Source of the DNA: an uncultured Desulfuromonas sp.
GTDB taxonomy: Bacteria; Desulfobacterota; Desulfuromonadia; Desulfuromonadales; Desulfuromonadaceae
Reading direction: 5' to 3'
DNA: 64,000 nucleotides
Assembly (NCBI RefSeq): GCF_963678835.1
Contig: NZ_OY787469.1
Span: forward strand, 434,001-498,000
Shown piece by piece: positions 38,872-48,480 of this stretch (position 1 is the stretch's first letter; each line of letters begins with the position of its first letter). Below the pieces are notes generated by a model. The model saw only the letters and a list, made by a program, of their open reading frames with translations, did no database searches and was not told where the DNA came from. The position numbers and the translations under genes were made by a program.

Positions 38872-39001
38872 TAGCAGGATGTTGAAAAAGTCCCATCCGG
38901 GGCCTTTTCAATGACGCAAGCCGAAAATGCCACTTCCATCTTGCTGACATTGAAACTGTCCTTGATTTTGTAAGCCCGGCCAGAGGCTTCTCCGCCTGTT
39001 A
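38872..39001 (+). repeat. Short inverted-repeat element, copy B
   Basis: About 130 bp from TAGCAGGATGTTGAAAA to TCTCCGCCTGTTA, same orientation as copy A and sharing its left half (CCCATCCGGGGCCTTTTCAA, GCCGAAAATGC). Its last three bases are the stop codon (TAA on the minus strand) of the acyltransferase gene. Confidence 0.8.
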
Positions 39002-39775
39002 GAACCACTGCTTGAGACGATCCTGGATGAACTGGACCATGGCCAGATGGATCTCCTTGGCATTGCCTTGCGCATCCATGGGCGCGCCAAATTCAAAATG
39101 GATCGGCTGGCTGGGGTCGATCACGCCAAAGTCTTTGAGCTTCTTTCCGTTCCCCCAGGCATCGGTGCGCAAAGCCAGCGGGATGATGGGGACTTTGGCT
39201 TTCTTCGCCAGCTTAATGCCGATGGAGTTAAACTGATCCGGATCAAACTCCGTGGTGCGGGTAGTCTGGGGAAACACAACAATGCTGGTGCCCTGCGCCA
39301 GTTTTTCACAGCCTTGTTCCAGGACCGCTTTGAGGTCTTCACGTGGGTTGGTGCGGTTGACCACCACGGGGTGACGGGAGCGCATGACGTGTTTGAAGAT
39401 CGGGTAATCGATCAAGCTTTGTTTGACGACAAAGGTGACCCGGCGATACGGGGAGATCAGGGAGGGCAGAATAAAAGTTTCCAGCGTACTCATGTGGTTG
39501 CCGATGAACACACACGGCTCGTGGTCGGCGCAAACGTGCTCCATCCCCTCAATATGAAACCGGGCGCCGGATTTTTCCAGAGCGCGCAGAATGTTCAGAC
39601 TGCTGGTTGACCAGTCACCGTCGGTGTAGATATCCTGGCGAGCCATCCACGCCGCTTTGAAAACAATGGGAAAAGCCCGGGCATAAAAACTGGCGGTGGG
39701 CAGTTGTGCAGACAGCCAGCCAGCGCTGTGATCCGCAGTGTGGTAGGCATTCTGATCCAGGGGGACGGTAATCAT
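38999..39775 (-). CDS. Lysophospholipid acyltransferase-family protein (PlsC-like)
   Basis: 258 residues. The acyltransferase motif I appears as IGNHMSTLET (HX4E rather than HX4D), and the later motif FPQTTRTTEFDP corresponds to FPEGTRS. Such enzymes acylate lysophosphatidate or other polar lipids at the membrane. The motif I Asp-to-Glu change and the altered motif III suggest a different substrate. Start at ATG 39775 with AAGGAT upstream. The stop codon lies at the end of repeat copy B. Confidence 0.82.
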   Translation of the reverse strand: MITVPLDQNAYHTADHSAGWLSAQLPTASFYARAFPIVFKAAWMARQDIYTDGDWSTSSLNILRALEKSGARFHIEGMEHVCADHEPCVFIGNHMSTLETFILPSLISPYRRVTFVVKQSLIDYPIFKHVMRSRHPVVVNRTNPREDLKAVLEQGCEKLAQGTSIVVFPQTTRTTEFDPDQFNSIGIKLAKKAKVPIIPLALRTDAWGNGKKLKDFGVIDPSQPIHFEFGAPMDAQGNAKEIHLAMVQFIQDRLKQWF

Positions 39776-39938
39776 GATGATCCTTGCTGTGCTGCCCAAG
39801 CAGCAGTAAAAAGAAGTTGAGTCATGTAAGACCAATAAATGCAAAGGGTTATACCGTTGCGCCGCCTATATATGTACCAGAAACTCAGCCGGATGAAAAG
39901 CCTGCCGTCGTGCTTCTTCTGACTGTTTTAAACGCCTA

Positions 39939-40577
39939 TCAGTGGTGCACGTCCGGGACCACCAGCACGTCAACGGCTGCCGGTTGAACTGATTGCGGCT
40001 GCGGTTGCTGACGGTAGTCCGAAACCACGGAAAGCAACACCAGCGCGACAGTACCAATGCCAAACACCTTCCAGGCCGTGTTGCTGTTCAGTTGGTACAC
40101 CTCAATGGCGGCAATGACCAGCAGATAAGCGAGAATCGCCAGAACTACGATATTGCCGACGTAGGGGATCGCTGCCAGGATCACCGCTGCCGGACTGACG
40201 ATGGCCAGATAGCTGGTGACGCGAAAGGCGATCTCCAATGACGGGTCGGCACCGACCAGCTTCATAATGACGCTGAGCAAAAACGCACCGATATAGCAAA
40301 ACGCGACCACGGTGATCGGTGTGGTGATGATGGATGACAAGGCTGTGAATAAGCCCACCTCAGCACCGTTGACCATGTAATAAAACGTTACGAGAACGCG
40401 CACAACCCCGGCCAACAAGCCCAAGGCCGTAATGGCGATTAACGGTTCAATAAAACCGCCCTGGCGGGGCATGTGGCGAAACTGTGTCGCCGGGTCGAGG
40501 AGCACCTGCTTGATAAAGCGCAGTGTTTCCAAGGTTTTCTGTCGTAAAGTGCCGCACTCACAAACTGCCTGTGTCAT
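39939..40577 (-). CDS. Yip1-domain membrane protein
   Basis: 212 residues with about five membrane helices between residues 45 and 180, after an N-terminal cytosolic stretch ending FIEPLIAITALG. The segment VLLDPATQFRHMPRQGGF is typical of bacterial YIP1-family proteins. Function unknown. AGGAGGG precedes the ATG. The C-terminus (about 25 residues, Gln/Pro-rich) is likely unstructured. Confidence 0.78.
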   Translation of the reverse strand: MTQAVCECGTLRQKTLETLRFIKQVLLDPATQFRHMPRQGGFIEPLIAITALGLLAGVVRVLVTFYYMVNGAEVGLFTALSSIITTPITVVAFCYIGAFLLSVIMKLVGADPSLEIAFRVTSYLAIVSPAAVILAAIPYVGNIVVLAILAYLLVIAAIEVYQLNSNTAWKVFGIGTVALVLLSVVSDYRQQPQPQSVQPAAVDVLVVPDVHH

Positions 40578-40703
40578 ATTATCCCTCCTGATATGTCTGC
40601 GATCAAATTGTATACAGAGGGGTAATTATAGTCGTCCTTCATGGTTTTCGTCCAGACTTTTGTCCCGAAAACCGCATCAGACGGGCGTTGACGGGCTGTC
40701 TGA

Positions 40704-41147
40704 TCAGGCTTCGCCGCGCGCTTTAAGATAATCGGCAATGATGGTGGCATGGTCAAAGCACAGTGGGTCCGGCAGCGCGTCGAGGGGGAACAATTTGGCG
40801 CTCGCCGCATCGTCACCACCGCACAAAACCCCTTCACCTTCGGCCGTGAACACCACTGAGATGTTGTGCTGGCGCGGATCACGGTCCGGATCAGAATAGG
40901 CACGGAACTGCGCCAGGTTTGTCACCGTCAGGCTTGTTTCCTCTTTGGCTTCACGCGCTGCGGCGTGTTCAAAACTTTCACCGTAGTCGACGAAGCCGCC
41001 GGGCAGAGCCCAACCGAGGGGTTCATTTTTGCGCTCAATCAGGACAATGCTGTCACCCTGACGGATGATGATATCCACGGTGGGAAACGGGTTGCGGTAT
41101 TCTTTGACAGGTTTGCCGCAGTGAGGGCAAATCAGTTGGTCAGCCAT
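40704..41147 (-). CDS. NUDIX hydrolase with N-terminal CxxC
   Basis: 147 residues. The NUDIX box is GGFVDYGESFEHAAAREAKE followed by ETSL; the N-terminus has CPHCGKPV, half of a zinc ribbon. Substrate unknown; relatives act on ADP-ribose or NADH-like dinucleotides. AGGAGA precedes the ATG at good distance. Confidence 0.86.
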   Translation of the reverse strand: MADQLICPHCGKPVKEYRNPFPTVDIIIRQGDSIVLIERKNEPLGWALPGGFVDYGESFEHAAAREAKEETSLTVTNLAQFRAYSDPDRDPRQHNISVVFTAEGEGVLCGGDDAASAKLFPLDALPDPLCFDHATIIADYLKARGEA

Positions 41148-41289
41148 CAGGAATCTCCTTGAGTCTTGCTGTTATCGTGTGAGGACAATGTCCCTCAAAG
41201 GACGTCGTCATGGTCGTAATGCAACACTGTTTTTACTTTACGAGCAATGTTTGTCAACGATCTGTTGAGATGTTTTTACACAAGGCGCG

Positions 41290-42620
41290 CTATTGGAGGC
41301 ATTGCAGCAGGCCCATTGCCCACAGGCAAGTGCCACACGGCTCACTACGCAGATAACAGTCCTCTTCAAACGCCTCATTGTCAATGTAGTCGCACGGAGC
41401 GACTGTGCAACAACTGCAAAATGGGTAGTCGTAATCGAGCACATTGCGGCGGAACTGAACAAAGTCGGGGCGATTCCACAGCGCTTCGAGCCCTTGTTGC
41501 GTGACATTGCCGAACCGACGGGTGGCAATGCGGTTTTCCCAGCCGTTGAGAAAGCAGCGGTAATTGTGCCACAGATTGTAGCAGGGGTGCAGATTGCCGT
41601 CCCAACTGATGAAGGCACCGCCATCCTCAACAAAAGCACAGTGCCGCTGCTGGGTGGCCGCCAGTGTGGGCAGGCTCAGCTCAACACCACAGTCCTGGGC
41701 TGTCTGGCGGGCGCGTTCAAAGTGTTCGGCCACTTGATGTTGCCGCTCGCGGGAACGGGCGGCGAGGGTGGTGAGGTTGAAAAATACCCCCTGGTCGCGG
41801 GCCTGGCTTTTCATCTGTTGAATCAGTTGGCGGACAACGTCATCGCCGGGCTTTTGCCGGGTCCAGGTGTTGTGCAGCCAGGCCACCAGATCAATGCCCT
41901 GTTGGCGGGCAGTCTGACAGCCGCGCTCAAAAATAGCGATTGCCGCATCGGTATTGATGTCATAGGCAACATTGTCGCAGTAGCGCGGATCATAAGGCAG
42001 CATCTGGGTGACCAGAGCAAAATCCACACCCTGATCAGAGGCCCAGCGAATCAGCTCCGGCAGCTCATGGACATTTTCCTGTACCACCACCAGTTCCATG
42101 CCGAGTTTGACGTTTAGCGTGCTGGTCTGACGGCGAGCGTCATTAAGCGTGGCGAAGGCTTTCTGAACCGCACCCACCTGGCCGCCCTGGCGTATTTTTT
42201 TGAACAGTGCCGGGCTCAGAGAATCGATGGATAAGCAGATACGGTTCGCACCGGCGTCGAGAATTTCTCGGGCATTGTCCGGGGTGAACAGCAGGCCGTT
42301 GGATTGTGAAAGCCGATCCAGGCCTCAGTCGCCATCTCAGCGCGGGCCTGGGCGATAAACGATGCCAGTTGCGGGTGGATCAGCGGTTCGCCGATGCCGT
42401 TGAGAAACAGGGCCTCTAAATGGGAAAATGCCGGTTTCAGGGCGTCGAAGGTGGCCTGGGTGAGGTGTCCCTCCTCAATGGTACTGCCTTCGGCGTGTTT
42501 GACGCACATCGGGCAGGACAGGTTGCAAAACGTAGTGGTTTCAACAAACAGTTTGCTGGGTAGCGGACGCAGGGCCGGTACCGGCAAAGGCTCGGCAGTT
42601 GTCGGGATTACGGGTGTCAT
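41290..42620 (-). pseudogene. Radical SAM/SPASM protein broken by one frameshift
   Basis: The first frame starts at 42620 (MTPVIPTTAEPL) with the radical SAM cluster CNLSCPMC and continues to AWIGFHN. The matching continuation SNGLLFTPDNAREILDAG is in another frame, so one base is missing near 42305. The second frame then runs to 41290 with many SPASM-type cysteines (CYNLWHNYRC, CSCCTVAPC, CGTCLWAMG). It lies next to the tungsten/alcohol genes; a tungsten-oxidoreductase maturase is one possibility. It may be a real pseudogene or a base-calling error. Confidence 0.8.
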
Positions 42621-42669
42621 GGTCGTTTCGATTGATAGATCCGTGTCACAGGAAACCCTGTGATACGGA

Positions 42670-44208
42670 TCAAGACTCCTTAAAACGCAGATTATATTTT
42701 TTGATTTTCCGGTGCAGCGTGTTGCGGGCAATGCCGAGACTTTTGGCGGTTTCGGTAATGTTCCAGCGGTGCTGTTCCAGCGCTTCCTGAATGGTTTCTT
42801 TCTCACTGTCCTTGAGCCCCTGATGACTCGGCGGCAGCATGTTTTTACGCGCCATGATGGAGGTGAGGGTTTTTTCCAGACCGCGTAACGAGTGCCACAT
42901 CTGGTGCAGCTCCCCGGGGCTCATCGCTTCAAGCGCTTCTTCATTGCCGTATTTTTCCCAAAAGTTTTCCAACGATTGTGGCGGATTTTCAGGTGATTGC
43001 GGGACATTGTCGAGGCCGGTGGGCAGACCGCTCTCTTCGTTGCGACAGCCGAGCCGTTCGCCGAGGTGGCTGGGCTGGATGACGTCGTCGTTGCACAGCA
43101 CAATGGCACGGCGCATACAGTTGGCCAGTTCGCGGATATTACCCGGCCAACTATAACCGTTGAGTCGTTCAAGGGTCGCCGGAGCCAGTGTCAGATTAGG
43201 GTTGAGCTGCTTGACAAAAAATTCGGCCAACTGGCTGATGTCTTCACGGCGCTCTTCCAACGAGGGGATCTCCACCTTGACCACATTGAGCCGATAGTAG
43301 AGATCTTCGCGAAAGGTTTTTTCATCAATGGCGCGCTCCAGATCGACATTGGTTGCGGCGATAACCCGCACATTGGTCTTGATCGGTGTTTCGCCACCGA
43401 CCCGCATGAACTCGCCAGTTTCCAGCACCCGCAGCAGTTTGACCTGGATCAACGGGCTGGCATCACCAATCTCATCGAGGAGCAGGGTGCCGTGATTGGC
43501 CAGCTCAAAAATACCGCGCCGGGTGCGATGACCACCGGTAAACGCGCCTTTTTCATGGCCGAACAGCTCACTGTCGAGCAGGTTTTCCGGCAGGGCACCA
43601 CAGTTGACGGCAATAAACGACTGATCCGCCCGGTTGGACGCAGCATGAATAAAGCGTGCCATCACCTCTTTACCGGTACCGGTTTTGCCCTGAATCAACA
43701 CATTGATGTTTTTCTTGGCAATCTTATAGGCCAGCGATACGGTGCGGCGCATGGCCAGGGAGTTGCCCACTTTGAACCCCACTGAGTCGGCAACATCCGC
43801 CCATTCCTCTTCGGATTGATTGCCCTGCTGTCGGCTGGTGCCGTAGGCAACGGCCCGGTCAACCAACTCTTCAATTTCGCTGATCTCTTCAAAAGGTTTC
43901 TCCACATACTCGTAGGCACCTTGCTGCATGGCACTGACCGCTGTTTTGATGGTGCTGTAACCGGTCATGATGATCACTTCACAGTCCGGCTGACGGCTCT
44001 TGATCAGTGACAGCAGAGTCAAGCCGTCGGTGTCCGGCAGTTTGAGATCGACCAGTGCGACCTGGAAATTGTTGTCCTCCAGAGCCTGGGTCGCCTGAGG
44101 TTCATTGGTCGCCGTGGTGACCTCATAGCCTTTGTATTTGAGCAGGCGACGGAAAAAATTACAGACATCCGTTTCGTCATCGATAATCAGTATATTGATT
44201 GTGGCCAA
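42670..44208 (-). CDS. Sigma54-dependent response regulator (NtrC family)
   Basis: 512 residues. Receiver domain with IDDE and LVDLKLPD (phospho-Asp) and MTGY; AAA+ domain with Walker A GKTGTGKEV, ELFGHEKGAFTGG and Walker B LLLDEIGD, and a C-terminal Fis-type helix-turn-helix (ALEQHRWNITETAKSLGIAR). The sigma54-contact loop is GAFTGG, not the usual GAFTGA. The TTG at 44208 is the likely start (GGGAGAG six bases upstream). It pairs with the kinase upstream and is the best candidate activator of the sigma54 promoter at 51422. Confidence 0.92.
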   Translation of the reverse strand: MATINILIIDDETDVCNFFRRLLKYKGYEVTTATNEPQATQALEDNNFQVALVDLKLPDTDGLTLLSLIKSRQPDCEVIIMTGYSTIKTAVSAMQQGAYEYVEKPFEEISEIEELVDRAVAYGTSRQQGNQSEEEWADVADSVGFKVGNSLAMRRTVSLAYKIAKKNINVLIQGKTGTGKEVMARFIHAASNRADQSFIAVNCGALPENLLDSELFGHEKGAFTGGHRTRRGIFELANHGTLLLDEIGDASPLIQVKLLRVLETGEFMRVGGETPIKTNVRVIAATNVDLERAIDEKTFREDLYYRLNVVKVEIPSLEERREDISQLAEFFVKQLNPNLTLAPATLERLNGYSWPGNIRELANCMRRAIVLCNDDVIQPSHLGERLGCRNEESGLPTGLDNVPQSPENPPQSLENFWEKYGNEEALEAMSPGELHQMWHSLRGLEKTLTSIMARKNMLPPSHQGLKDSEKETIQEALEQHRWNITETAKSLGIARNTLHRKIKKYNLRFKES

Positions 44209-44283
44209 TGGTGCTCTCCCGGTTTGCAAACAATTCCTGGCAGCGTGTTGTCAGCTGCCGTTGGATGCGCGTGAACGGCTCAA

Positions 44284-45933
44284 TTATTCTTCGGTTTCCG
44301 GCAAGACCAGCGAAAAAACACTGCCTTGTCCCGGTGTGCTTTGCACTTCAATGGTGCCGTTATGTCCCTGAGCAATGCCCAGGCTCACCGACAAACCCAG
44401 CCCGGTGCCTTTGGTGGCGTCCTTACTGGTGAAAAACGGTGTGAAAATCTTCTGCAGATCCTTCTTTTCAATGCCGCAGCCGTTATCCTCGACACTGATA
44501 ATCGCCCAGCGCTTACCGTCTTTTTCCCGCACATGGGTGCGGACATGAATCACTTTTTCTTCATCGTTCAGGCTGTCAAGAGCATCACGGGCATTGACCA
44601 GCAGGTTGGTCAGCACCTGCTGAATCTGCGGACCATTGGCCGTCATGCTCGGCAGTTTCGGATCGAGGTCGGCAATAATGCGGATCTGGTTGCGGTTAAT
44701 CTGGTATTGAATCAGGCTCAGGACCCGTTCCACCTCACTGTTGAGATCCGTGGAACTGACGGCAATCTGATCCTGGCGTGAGAATGTCAGCAAATTCTGG
44801 ATAATGCGCTTACAGCGCAGACCGCAGTTAATGATGTCGTCAATTTCTTCAGAGACATTTTGTTCCGCCAGTTCACGCGCCAGCAGTTGTGCCGTGCCGA
44901 TAATGACGGTCATCGGACTGTTCAGCTCATGGGCGACACCGGCGGCCATCTCGCCGATGGCGGCCAGCTTGGCCGATTGCACCAGCTGGGCTTCCATTTT
45001 GACCTTCTGCGTCACGTCCTTGAGGATGATGGTCATGGCCACCATCTGTCCCTTGTCCGTAAGTACCGGATAGTGGGAACGGTCCAAAGTCAGGCCCGAT
45101 TCGTCGTGGATACGGATATGCTGTGGCTGCAGTGTTTTCTGCATATCCTCCATCGGGCAGTCCGCACAGGGGGCGTCGAGGCCGTGTAGACAGGCGTAGC
45201 ATTTATTGCTGCTGCTCTGTTCCCAAGTCTTGCGCATCTGCTCCGGCAGATGGCCGTTGTGGAGGATTACGTTGTAATCGAGATCGACCAGCACAATGGG
45301 GTCGGTCACGGCGCGGAAGGTCTGCTCCCACTCTTGTTTGGCGCGGGAAACCTGGGTGTAGAGCCGTGAATTCTGAATACTGATCGACAAATGATCGGCC
45401 AGATGCTGTATGGCTGACAGCTCAGGTTCCTGATAAGCATCTTTGTTAAAGCTGGCGACCAACAACACGCCGATTACCTCGGAACGGACAAACATCGGTG
45501 CAATCGCCAGCGATTTCAGCTCAATGGGGTAGATATCTTTCTGGTGCACTTGAGCCAGATAACTGGTGGCCGGATCAAAACTGGTGGCCTTTTTGCTGCG
45601 GATCACCTGCCAACTGTAAGAATCCTTGGGCAGTTCATCCATGGTGCAGAAGTCGCTGGGTACAGCCGCTTTGAGGCTGAGGCGTTCCATGGACAGGGTG
45701 GCGACGCTCAGGAAGTCGCAGGGGATGGCCTGGGGCAGCTTAAGGAATGTACGATCAAGAATATCCTCAATCGTCATATGGATATTGATGTCACGGGTCA
45801 ACTGATGGAGGATTTCAAGCAAAGTGTTTTGCTTGAGAATCTCCTCGTTTTTCTTTTTCAGCTCAACATAATAATTGAGCTTGGAAGAGTCCACGCCGGT
45901 CAGTTGTTGTAACAGGTGTTCCTTGTTGCCCAT
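44284..45933 (-). CDS. Cytosolic sensor histidine kinase (GAF-PAS-HisKA-HATPase)
   Basis: 549 residues without membrane helices. N-terminal coiled coil, GAF-like domain (about 40-190), PAS domain with a CYACLHGLDAPCADCP cysteine cluster (about 210-310), HisKA with GVAHELNSP (phospho-His) and HATPase motifs VNARDAL, VEDNGCGI and GTGLGLS. The PAS cysteines could bind a metal or Fe-S centre. Adjacent to the sigma54 regulator and an alcohol dehydrogenase, so it may sense alcohols or redox state. GGAGG precedes the ATG. Confidence 0.92.
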   Translation of the reverse strand: MGNKEHLLQQLTGVDSSKLNYYVELKKKNEEILKQNTLLEILHQLTRDINIHMTIEDILDRTFLKLPQAIPCDFLSVATLSMERLSLKAAVPSDFCTMDELPKDSYSWQVIRSKKATSFDPATSYLAQVHQKDIYPIELKSLAIAPMFVRSEVIGVLLVASFNKDAYQEPELSAIQHLADHLSISIQNSRLYTQVSRAKQEWEQTFRAVTDPIVLVDLDYNVILHNGHLPEQMRKTWEQSSSNKCYACLHGLDAPCADCPMEDMQKTLQPQHIRIHDESGLTLDRSHYPVLTDKGQMVAMTIILKDVTQKVKMEAQLVQSAKLAAIGEMAAGVAHELNSPMTVIIGTAQLLARELAEQNVSEEIDDIINCGLRCKRIIQNLLTFSRQDQIAVSSTDLNSEVERVLSLIQYQINRNQIRIIADLDPKLPSMTANGPQIQQVLTNLLVNARDALDSLNDEEKVIHVRTHVREKDGKRWAIISVEDNGCGIEKKDLQKIFTPFFTSKDATKGTGLGLSVSLGIAQGHNGTIEVQSTPGQGSVFSLVLPETEE

Positions 45934-45958
45934 GATTCCTCCTCAGCCGTGCTGATTG

Positions 45959-47107
45959 CTACATGGCCTTGTGGAAAATTTCCGCGATCTGCTCGTAACT
46001 GGCCGGCCGCGGGTTGGTGACCAGACAGGCATCGTTGAGCGCGTTGTGACTCAAACGGTCAATGGCATCAAGCGGCAAACCGATTTCGCCCAAGCCCTGA
46101 TGAAGCCCGATATCGGACAGCAGGTTGTTCACGCCGACAATGGATTGTCGGGCGGCATCATCCACGCTCATGCCGCGGACCTTCACACCCATAGCGATGG
46201 CGATGTCGCGGAATTTTTCCGGACAGGCCGGCAGGTTGAATTCCATGACATGAGGCAGAATTGCGGCATTGGACTCGCCATGATGTTTGTCGAGCAGTCC
46301 GTCGACTTGATGGGTCATGGCGTGGGTGGCGCCGAGAATGGCATTGGACAGTGCCAGACCACCGGTGAGGCTGGCCATCGACATATTGGTGTTGGCATCC
46401 ATATCACTGCGATCATTGAACGCTTTGCGCAGATATTTCGATGCCAGTTCAATGCATTTGAGAGAATGGATCTCGGTCATCGGTGTTGCCGCCAGCGACA
46501 CATAGGTTTCAATACCGTGGGTAAAGGCATCAATGCCGGTGGCGGCAGCCAGGGCAGAGTCTTTGGTGCTGAGCAGTTCCGGATCGACAATGGCGATATC
46601 CGGCACCAGCGATTTGGAGATGATCGACATTTTCAGATGCCGTTTTGAGTCGACGATGATGGCAAACTGGGTGACTTCGGAACCGGCCCCGGCGGTACTC
46701 GGAGCGATCACCATCGGCGGCAGCGGCCGGGTGACCTTGTTGATCCCTTCATAGTCGCGCAGTACGCCGCCGTTGGTGGCGAGGATGGCAATCGCCTTGG
46801 CAACATCTGTCGGGCTGCCGCCGCCGACCACGACAATGGCGTCGCAGCCGGATTCGAGGTAGCGCAGCAGGCCCTCATCCACTTCGTAATCTTTGGGATT
46901 CGTGGTCAGAGCCGCATAGGTGACGGTTTCCAGGCCGCTGGCATGGAGGTAGTGTTTTGCTTTATCGACCCAACCGGCATTGATCACATCTTCGTCGCTG
47001 ACGACAAACACTTTTGAGGCGCCGATGCGCAGGGCACTGTCGCCGATCTGGCTGAGGCTGCCGCGGCCGAAGATCACCTCCGGCATGACAAACTTACTGA
47101 TATTCAT
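45959..47107 (-). CDS. Iron-containing alcohol dehydrogenase (first of two)
   Basis: 382 residues. NAD-binding GGGSPTDVAKA, and the metal ligands lie in GIDAFTHGIETY (Asp/His) and ATHAMTHQVDGLLDKHHG (two His). Family members oxidise primary alcohols or diols with NAD+. The start at 47107 has GGAG six bases upstream. Upstream of the sensor kinase on the same strand, 25 bases away, so likely one transcript. Repeat copy C separates it from moeA. Confidence 0.92.
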   Translation of the reverse strand: MNISKFVMPEVIFGRGSLSQIGDSALRIGASKVFVVSDEDVINAGWVDKAKHYLHASGLETVTYAALTTNPKDYEVDEGLLRYLESGCDAIVVVGGGSPTDVAKAIAILATNGGVLRDYEGINKVTRPLPPMVIAPSTAGAGSEVTQFAIIVDSKRHLKMSIISKSLVPDIAIVDPELLSTKDSALAAATGIDAFTHGIETYVSLAATPMTEIHSLKCIELASKYLRKAFNDRSDMDANTNMSMASLTGGLALSNAILGATHAMTHQVDGLLDKHHGESNAAILPHVMEFNLPACPEKFRDIAIAMGVKVRGMSVDDAARQSIVGVNNLLSDIGLHQGLGEIGLPLDAIDRLSHNALNDACLVTNPRPASYEQIAEIFHKAM

Positions 47108-47122
47108 TGTACACTCCACTTC

Positions 47123-47280
47123 TAACAGGCTGTTGAAAAACAGCCTATGGCGCCTAAGGACGGGCGACCGAAATCAAGAACAGCTCTTCACGTGATTAAT
47201 TTTGTAACCAAGACGGAAATCGCATTTTCGGCGTGCGTCGTTGAAAAGGCCCCGGATGGGACCTTTTCAACAACCTGCTA
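47123..47280 (-). repeat. Short inverted-repeat element, copy C (full length)
   Basis: About 158 bp. The ends form an imperfect terminal inverted repeat of about 17 bp: TAGCAGGTTGTTGAAAA at one end and the complement of TAACAGGCTGTTGAAAA at the other. Opposite orientation to copies A and B. The outermost three bases (47278-47280) are the TAG stop of moeA. It contains no gene and resembles a MITE. Confidence 0.82.
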
Positions 47281-48480
47281 AACATAGTCTCCGCCGATCA
47301 TTTGCACGTCTACCTGAGTCCCGGAGCCGATGTGGTCGGGCGCTGCCGGAAGGATTGCCAGGCCATTGGCGCGAATCATGGTCTTGAGAATACCGGTATT
47401 CTGATCGCCTGAAGTGCTGGCAAGATACTGGCCGTTATTCATGGTGACAAACACACGCATAAACTGGGTGCGTCCCGATTTCTTTTTCACGTCATCTTTG
47501 AGTATGGCACGTACCGTTGGATGAAAGACCCGGCGGTGGCCCATCATCTTCAACAATGCCGGTTTGACGAACTCTTCAAACGTGATCATCGTCGACACCG
47601 GGTTGCCGGGCAGGGAGAACACCGGCTTGTTGCCATGCATGGCAAAAGCGGTAGGGCGGCCCGGCTTGATGTCGATCTTCCAAAACACGGATTTGACGCC
47701 GAGTTCTTCAAGGATGTCACGCACCAGATCGCGGTCACCGGCCGAGACACCGGCAGACGTGATCAGGGCGTCCGCTTTGAGCCCTTCCTTGATCTTCTGC
47801 AGGTGGCTTTCGCGGTTGTCGCGGGCGATGCCGAGCAAGATCGGTTCACATCCAATCTCTTTCAGCGCTGCGGCCACGGCAAAACTGTTGCAATTGACAA
47901 TCTGATGGTTGTTGGGCGGTGAGCCGGGTTCGATCAGCTCATCGCCGGTCGCGAGAATGGCAACACGCGGCCGCCGGTAAACCGGGACGATCACTTTATT
48001 AAATGTTGCCAGCAGCCCGATCTCCGCAGGGCGCAGCAGAGAACCGGCAGTAAGAATGTTCTCGCCGTCGGTGATATCCTCGCCTTTAACGCGGATATGG
48101 TCTCCGACGGTGACGGAACCGCGAATGGTCAATTGATCACCCTCTTCACTGGTTTCCTCAAACGGCACGACGGTGTCGGCACCCGGTGGAATCGGCGCGC
48201 CGGTCATGATGCGCACGGCTGTACCGGGTTGTACCGGGTCATTGCTATAACCACCGGCGGGAATGTAGCCGCTGATGGTCAGAGTGCCGTCATTTGAACA
48301 ATCGTCATGGCGGACGGCAAAGCCATCCATGGCCGAGTTGTCCCACACCGGCAGACTCCACGGTGCAATGATATCTTCGGCAACAATACGTTCGACGGCA
48401 TCAAGAAGGCCGACCCGTTCAACACCGAGGGGTGTGACATGGTCGAGAATCGTTTGGCGGGCCTGTTGGAAACTAAGCAT
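47278..48480 (-). CDS. moeA: Molybdopterin molybdenumtransferase MoeA
   Basis: 400 residues. Motifs WDNSAMDGFAVR, AVRIMTGAPIPPGADTVVP, NSFAVAAAL, SAGVSAGDRD and FSLPGNPVSTMITFEEFV are all MoeA signatures. It inserts molybdate or, here plausibly, tungstate into molybdopterin-AMP. It overlaps tupC by eight bases, so it belongs to the tungstate uptake operon. The stop codon lies at the end of repeat copy C. Confidence 0.94.
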   Translation of the reverse strand: MLSFQQARQTILDHVTPLGVERVGLLDAVERIVAEDIIAPWSLPVWDNSAMDGFAVRHDDCSNDGTLTISGYIPAGGYSNDPVQPGTAVRIMTGAPIPPGADTVVPFEETSEEGDQLTIRGSVTVGDHIRVKGEDITDGENILTAGSLLRPAEIGLLATFNKVIVPVYRRPRVAILATGDELIEPGSPPNNHQIVNCNSFAVAAALKEIGCEPILLGIARDNRESHLQKIKEGLKADALITSAGVSAGDRDLVRDILEELGVKSVFWKIDIKPGRPTAFAMHGNKPVFSLPGNPVSTMITFEEFVKPALLKMMGHRRVFHPTVRAILKDDVKKKSGRTQFMRVFVTMNNGQYLASTSGDQNTGILKTMIRANGLAILPAAPDHIGSGTQVDVQMIGGDYV

